DNA of 22,429 bases, taken from NCBI GenBank assembly GCA_036897095.1, contig JAYMSP010002808.1, forward strand, positions 1 to 22,429, in the 5' to 3' direction. Below the pieces are notes generated by a model. It was not told the origin of the DNA, ran no database searches, and saw nothing but the letters and a program-made list of their open reading frames with translations. A program made the position numbers and the translations under genes. Each line of letters starts with the position of its first letter. The stretch's first letter is position 1. Positions 18,801 to 22,429 of this stretch are shown piece by piece. This DNA comes from Plantago elongata. Taxonomy: Eukaryota > Streptophyta > Magnoliopsida > Lamiales > Plantaginaceae.

Positions 18801-20330
18801 TGTAAGGCCCCGTCTGGTCCGGACGTCAAGGATTATGCCGAACTCCCAAATACGTAAATATCAAAGCAATAATTATTACACACCCCAAATATAATTTACA
18901 AGTCACCAGTTATTACACACTTCTAAAAGATAAATAGCGGAATAGCACGGCCTAGTGTCAGTCAGTCTGTCTATCTACCCGATCTCACTTCGTGCTCTTT
19001 ACCTAGGAAAGCTATATTAGGACAAGGAGAGTGTTAGTCATATAGACTCAGTGAGGATAATCAGGCATGCATGAAGATGAGCATGAATGTAATAAGATAG
19101 CAAATCACCACAACACGCTGATCAGACACTTTTTTAAATATGGGGAAGCCGTAACACGCACTCACGATCATAGCACATGAAAGGTGCTAGATTCACAGTG
19201 ATCAGGTATCAGCATGTGAAACAGTAACTGTCTTGGGCTAGACCGAACTGATCAGGTATCGGTCAAATAACAAGAGTGGAGGCGTTACCTCGCCTGAGTT
19301 GCTTTATGACAGGCACGACTCGTCGCAACCCACAAACGAGACCGTTTGAATAGTCCAACACGCACGCACGAGCCCGAAAAGATAGCGTTGTAGAACGCTT
19401 TATCACTTTTATCGAACAAGTCGACCACAGTGGTTTCCCAAGTTATTCCAAAAACAGTGTGTGGTTGCTTAAAGAAAATCATTTTTCATGCAATGCAATT
19501 CATGAGGATCAACACGATACAATCAGGATGGAACAACAGGAGATAACTGGAATAGAATAGCACGACATAATCAGGTCAAAATATCAAGCTGTAACTAGAA
19601 TACAGATCAACAAGTTCAACTACATTCATCAAGTCAGTAGTTGTAGTTAGTAGTTGCGTCGTAGTCAGTCGGGATGTCGTCGCGCAGCCGGAGTCAGAGT
19701 TAGGCAAGCAGGCAATCAAGTAAACAGGAACATGTACTGGAAGAAAAGGACTTGAAAGGTAACTACTTTCCCAGGGCCTGATGCCGAAAGCCAGTTATCA
19801 CTCACCTTAAAATCGTTCCTTGATAGTTCTCAGAGTATGAAGTTCCTGGACAAGGAACCGAATAATAAGACACAAATATAATATTATAGAACTACCCCGT
19901 AAACCCCCACGACTCTAGGCACGCAATAAATTAGCATATAAAGACTCAATCAGCGAGGCATATCATGTTATTGCCACGCAGTAAAAGATAGTATATAACC
20001 GAGTTCAAGAATGTATGCCCCAGAGTCAAACCAGCTAATAAAAAAAATAACAATAGTCACAATTTTATCTCGAGCTTACCATCGCAACACAGACCAACAC
20101 AGCAAGCAGTTACAACAACCAACTCAACAAATAGTAGAACATTAACTCTGTAATTAATTTCGACATAAACTTCACATACAAATAGTTTCACAAGTTCACC
20201 AATTTATACCTGCGTACTAATAAACCATCAAGAGGGAGACGGACCAACTTATTAAGCATAGACACGGAGGTAATTATATTCTCAACAATGATTTACAAAA
20301 CTCCCTTATCAACATAACTTAGCAACTCGA
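18801..20330 (-). mobile_element. LTR-like sequence, probably Ty3/gypsy (Tekay/Del-like), 5' limit uncertain
   Basis: Read on the minus strand, the sequence ends GGACCAGACGGGGCCTTACA at 18801. That resembles the ...GGGGCGTTACA end of plant Tekay/Del chromovirus LTRs. About 240 bases before this end is CTCACTGAGTCTATATGACT (19036-19055), then TTTCCTAGGTAAAGAGCACG, a succession also seen in such LTRs. The repeat TGATCAGGTATC occurs at 19199 and 19249. There is no coding sequence, primer-binding site or polypurine tract, so this is a solo LTR or an LTR fragment. The start is not settled: 20330 is only an upper estimate, and a shorter version ends at 19265. The family call is from memory of LTR style and is not certain. 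Confidence 0.5.
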
Positions 20331-20446
20331 TCACTATGGACAACATGAACCAAATCACTCAACTGACAGACAAGGCTCCATACGCAATCACCTTAGCATG
20401 TCCTAACGAATCAAGTTCAGACACATCCAAATACAAGCACACACAT

Positions 20447-20686
20447 GAAGGAGTTTTGAAGCTGAGAAACCAGCTGGGAGAGGAATGGACGAAGATGGTG
20501 CACCGGAATCTTCAAAATAATTTTGTAACTATCATTATAAAGACTGATTGGGCGAAACTGGCCGGGGATTCGAGGATTCGGGATCTTAGGAATAAAAACC
20601 ATATGAGTGTGATTCAGAGACTCAAGGAGTAAAGACGAACGGAAGAACTCCCGAACCATAAGTGACACTGATGGCCCCACAATGTC
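20447..20686 (-). pseudogene. LINE (L1-type) reverse transcriptase fragment
   Basis: A minus-strand frame of about 80 codons reads VGPSVSLMVREFFRSSLLLE, then LNHTHMVFIPKIPNPRIPGQ, FRPISLYNDSYKIILKI and LRPFLSQLVSQLQNSF. This matches the N-terminal part of plant non-LTR retrotransposon RT (IPK...P..F.RPISL.N..YKI..K.L..RL.P.L...V...Q..F). A TAG stands just before the first residue. The family resemblance stops abruptly after QNSF at 20447. Only the first RT motifs are present, without the FADD catalytic site. It is a dead scrap and the oldest or most truncated layer here. Confidence 0.88.
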
Positions 20687-20839
20687 CTAGTATTGTCAAA
20701 AAAATTGACCATTTACACCATATGTTAACGCTATTGATTGGATAATTTATGACGTTATATTGTTAAAAAAAATGTTTTTTCAATTATTTTCAAATATTGT
20801 AAATAAATAAGAAACAATAGAAAAAAAAAAGAAAGTAAG

Positions 20840-20930
20840 ATGAATTTAGTCAGAAGTCCGGTGGCTGCCTCTAAGAGTTCCTGTGGCGGTGGTCGGAGGT
20901 CCGACGACGGTGGTATTAATTAATACCTTT
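20840..20930. other. Small GC-rich island with hairpin and 16-bp palindrome
   Basis: Within strongly AT-rich DNA, about 75 bases are GC-rich. GTCGGA-GG-TCCGAC (20892-20905) is a perfect 6-bp stem, and GGTATTAATTAATACC (20912-20927) is a perfect palindrome. No CTRR or TIR could be matched to make this a transposon end. Function unknown. Confidence 0.5.
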
Positions 20931-21725
20931 GTTTTTTTAATAAAATATTATAATGATAATCAACAATTATTTCTAATTACGATTATAAAAGAATTACTAA
21001 AATTATTTTAATAACTATATATTTTATAAATACAATTACAAAACAAGAACTAAACAAGTAACAAAGAATATTTTTGGTACATACTTTAATATATGACTGC
21101 TACTTTATTTTAAATATATACGACTCGTATCTCACCGTAGAAAATCCCAAAAAATAAAATCTTGAAGAATTAATTGGTTGAAATCAACCGTGTAAAGGAA
21201 TTTAAACAGACGAATAAAACTTTTTCCAAACAAATCGTATAATAGTTTTGTTGGGCTTTCGATTGAATTTTAATGTGTTTTTTCATGTAATCCGCCTCTT
21301 ACTTGGTGTGGATGGTGGGATATGTTTTGTGACTACTTGGTATGGGTGGAGGATCATTCAGTTTTGAAGTGTCAAATCTTATCAAATGAAGGGATTGATT
21401 AGTACAGAATTTGAATGGTGTTTTTTAATTAAAATTAAATTTTTATATACAAAATATTTAATTTGAGTAGGGAAACGATCACTTCCACTGTCAAACAGGC
21501 CAAAATGTTTTGAAATAAGAAAACACTAATTTGGTGAATCTGTTCAAATGCATGAACCGTGGAAGGTTGTTATGTGAACTCTTTTCTTGTATGTAAATAT
21601 TTGAGTTGTAAAGTTTAAATATGAAATTTTTTATGCTCAAGTACAACAATCATTTATTCTATTAATACTGTATTTTGATGTTTAAATAAAAGAAAAACTT
21701 ACATTATACAAAGGAAAGAACACGA

Positions 21726-21757
<32 letters not shown>
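21726..21757. repeat. Compound (AC)n(AT)n microsatellite
   Basis: About seven AC units (21726-21739) run directly into about nine AT units (21740-21757). Confidence 0.95.
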
Positions 21758-21856
21758 GTACCCACCAGCAAAAACATTAATGGTGTGATGTGGTTAAACA
21801 AACGTAGAATTAGAAAGATGAATTTTAGCTGAAATAATAGTTTAATAATTTCTACA

Positions 21857-21919
21857 CTAGTATAGGTAGCCTCGGGCCTAAACCCTGAAAATTGAGTTTG
21901 AAAATTATTACGAGGCCCG
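21857..21919 (-). other. Possible second Helitron-like 3' end
   Basis: On the minus strand GGCCCGAGGCTACCTATACTAG is followed by T. The ending ATACTAG|T after a GC-rich patch is common at plant Helitron 3' ends. CGGGCCT (21873-21879) and AGGCCCG (21913-21919) form a perfect 7-bp inverted repeat, but the hairpin is larger and further from CTAG than normal. Weak support. Confidence 0.25.
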
Positions 21920-22429
21920 GTCCCAATATAAATAAAAACAAAAATTCATATATAAAATTAATTAAAATAAAATGTACAAGTTATTACTGAATATACAGTA
22001 GGGTGTCTATGTGTTATATAATAATTTGGGCTTACTTTGTGTATAATATCGTATATTACTCACGACGTCTATATGTAAGTAACCCTAATGAATAATGAAT
22101 GTGTTTATTGTCGTTATGCTTATATTAACTTCTAAATAAAGGGAAAATTATTATTAATTCAATTGGATAAAATGTGGAACAAATGTTTTATAAAAATTAT
22201 ATATTTAGTTTTCCTTACATATAATACACAATTAATCAACACCATAAAAGTTATCTCCTTAGTTATTTTAGACTTATTACTAAAATTATTCACTTTCATT
22301 TCTTTTTCATTTCAAACACAATAATTCTCCTATATTATCATAACACTTAATAAAGTTAAACATTAATTTAAAAAATCAAAACCAATTAGTAATAAATTTT
22401 ATAACATATATCTACATGTACTATATAGT

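Larger units (their letters stand above)
20931..22429. other. AT-rich intergenic DNA
   Basis: No open frame or known domain is seen on either strand. The content is long A/T-rich stretches, one compound microsatellite and a possible Helitron-type end (listed separately). Confidence 0.55.

Noticed and set aside
19285-19482. 65-codon open frame on - strand
   Set aside because: It lies in LTR-like sequence and shows no domain. Open frames of this length are expected by chance.
20336-20632. 98-codon open frame on + strand
   Set aside because: Largely the antisense of the LINE reverse transcriptase fragment, whose minus-strand reading has clear family motifs.
1-22429. CRISPR arrays, bacterial operons, tRNA or rRNA genes
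   Set aside because: No regularly spaced repeats, cloverleaf or rRNA core was seen. Gene structure and mobile elements are those of a plant nuclear genome.

Overview
This window is nuclear DNA from a flowering plant, almost certainly a eudicot and probably an asterid. The evidence is spliced genes with GT-AG introns, AT-rich intergenic DNA, and layered remnants of plant Ty1/copia, Ty3/gypsy-like, Helitron and L1-type LINE elements around one intact host gene. Nothing bacterial, and no organelle, rRNA or tRNA gene, was recognised. The species cannot be fixed from sequence alone.

Region 1 (1-9215, + strand) is the 3' two-thirds of a decayed copia element of the long type that carries an extra coding region after pol (Sirevirus-like in layout). 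It runs: end of reverse transcriptase plus RNase H (1-810), a non-coding spacer (811-1624), a 5.2-kb broken accessory coding region (1625-6791), a spacer, a polypurine tract (7178-7192), and a 3' LTR of about 2.0 kb (7193-9215). The accessory region has an N-terminal block, a low-complexity part broken by short intron-like segments, acidic and heptad-rich parts, and a C-terminal domain with conserved Trp/Tyr. A divergent paralogue of that C-terminal domain lies inside the LTR. This is the most unusual feature of the window. The 5' LTR, gag and most of pol lie upstream.

Region 2 (9216-12465) is intergenic. It holds unclassified degenerate repeat DNA to about 10.3 kb, then AT-rich DNA, then the leader of the host gene with three short upstream ORFs.

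Region 3 (12466-15242, + strand) is the only intact gene: a five-exon NPH3/RPT2-like (NRL) gene encoding a BTB-NPH3 protein of 631 residues (620 from a second start). All junctions restore one frame, and the C-terminus ends in RRHSIS.

Region 4 (15630 to about 18770, - strand) is a Helitron remnant with broken Rep C-terminal and PIF1-type helicase sequence. Its 3' terminus (hairpin, CTAG, host T) looks complete and carries near-identical 85-bp tandem copies. The nuclease half of Rep is missing.

Region 5 (18801-22429) starts with a minus-strand LTR-like sequence of probable Ty3/gypsy (Tekay/Del-like) type that abuts the broken Helitron. It is followed by a LINE reverse-transcriptase scrap, a small GC-rich island with inverted repeats, and AT-rich DNA with a microsatellite.

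The genes do not form a pathway. The picture is one host regulatory gene in a zone of nested, mostly dead transposons.
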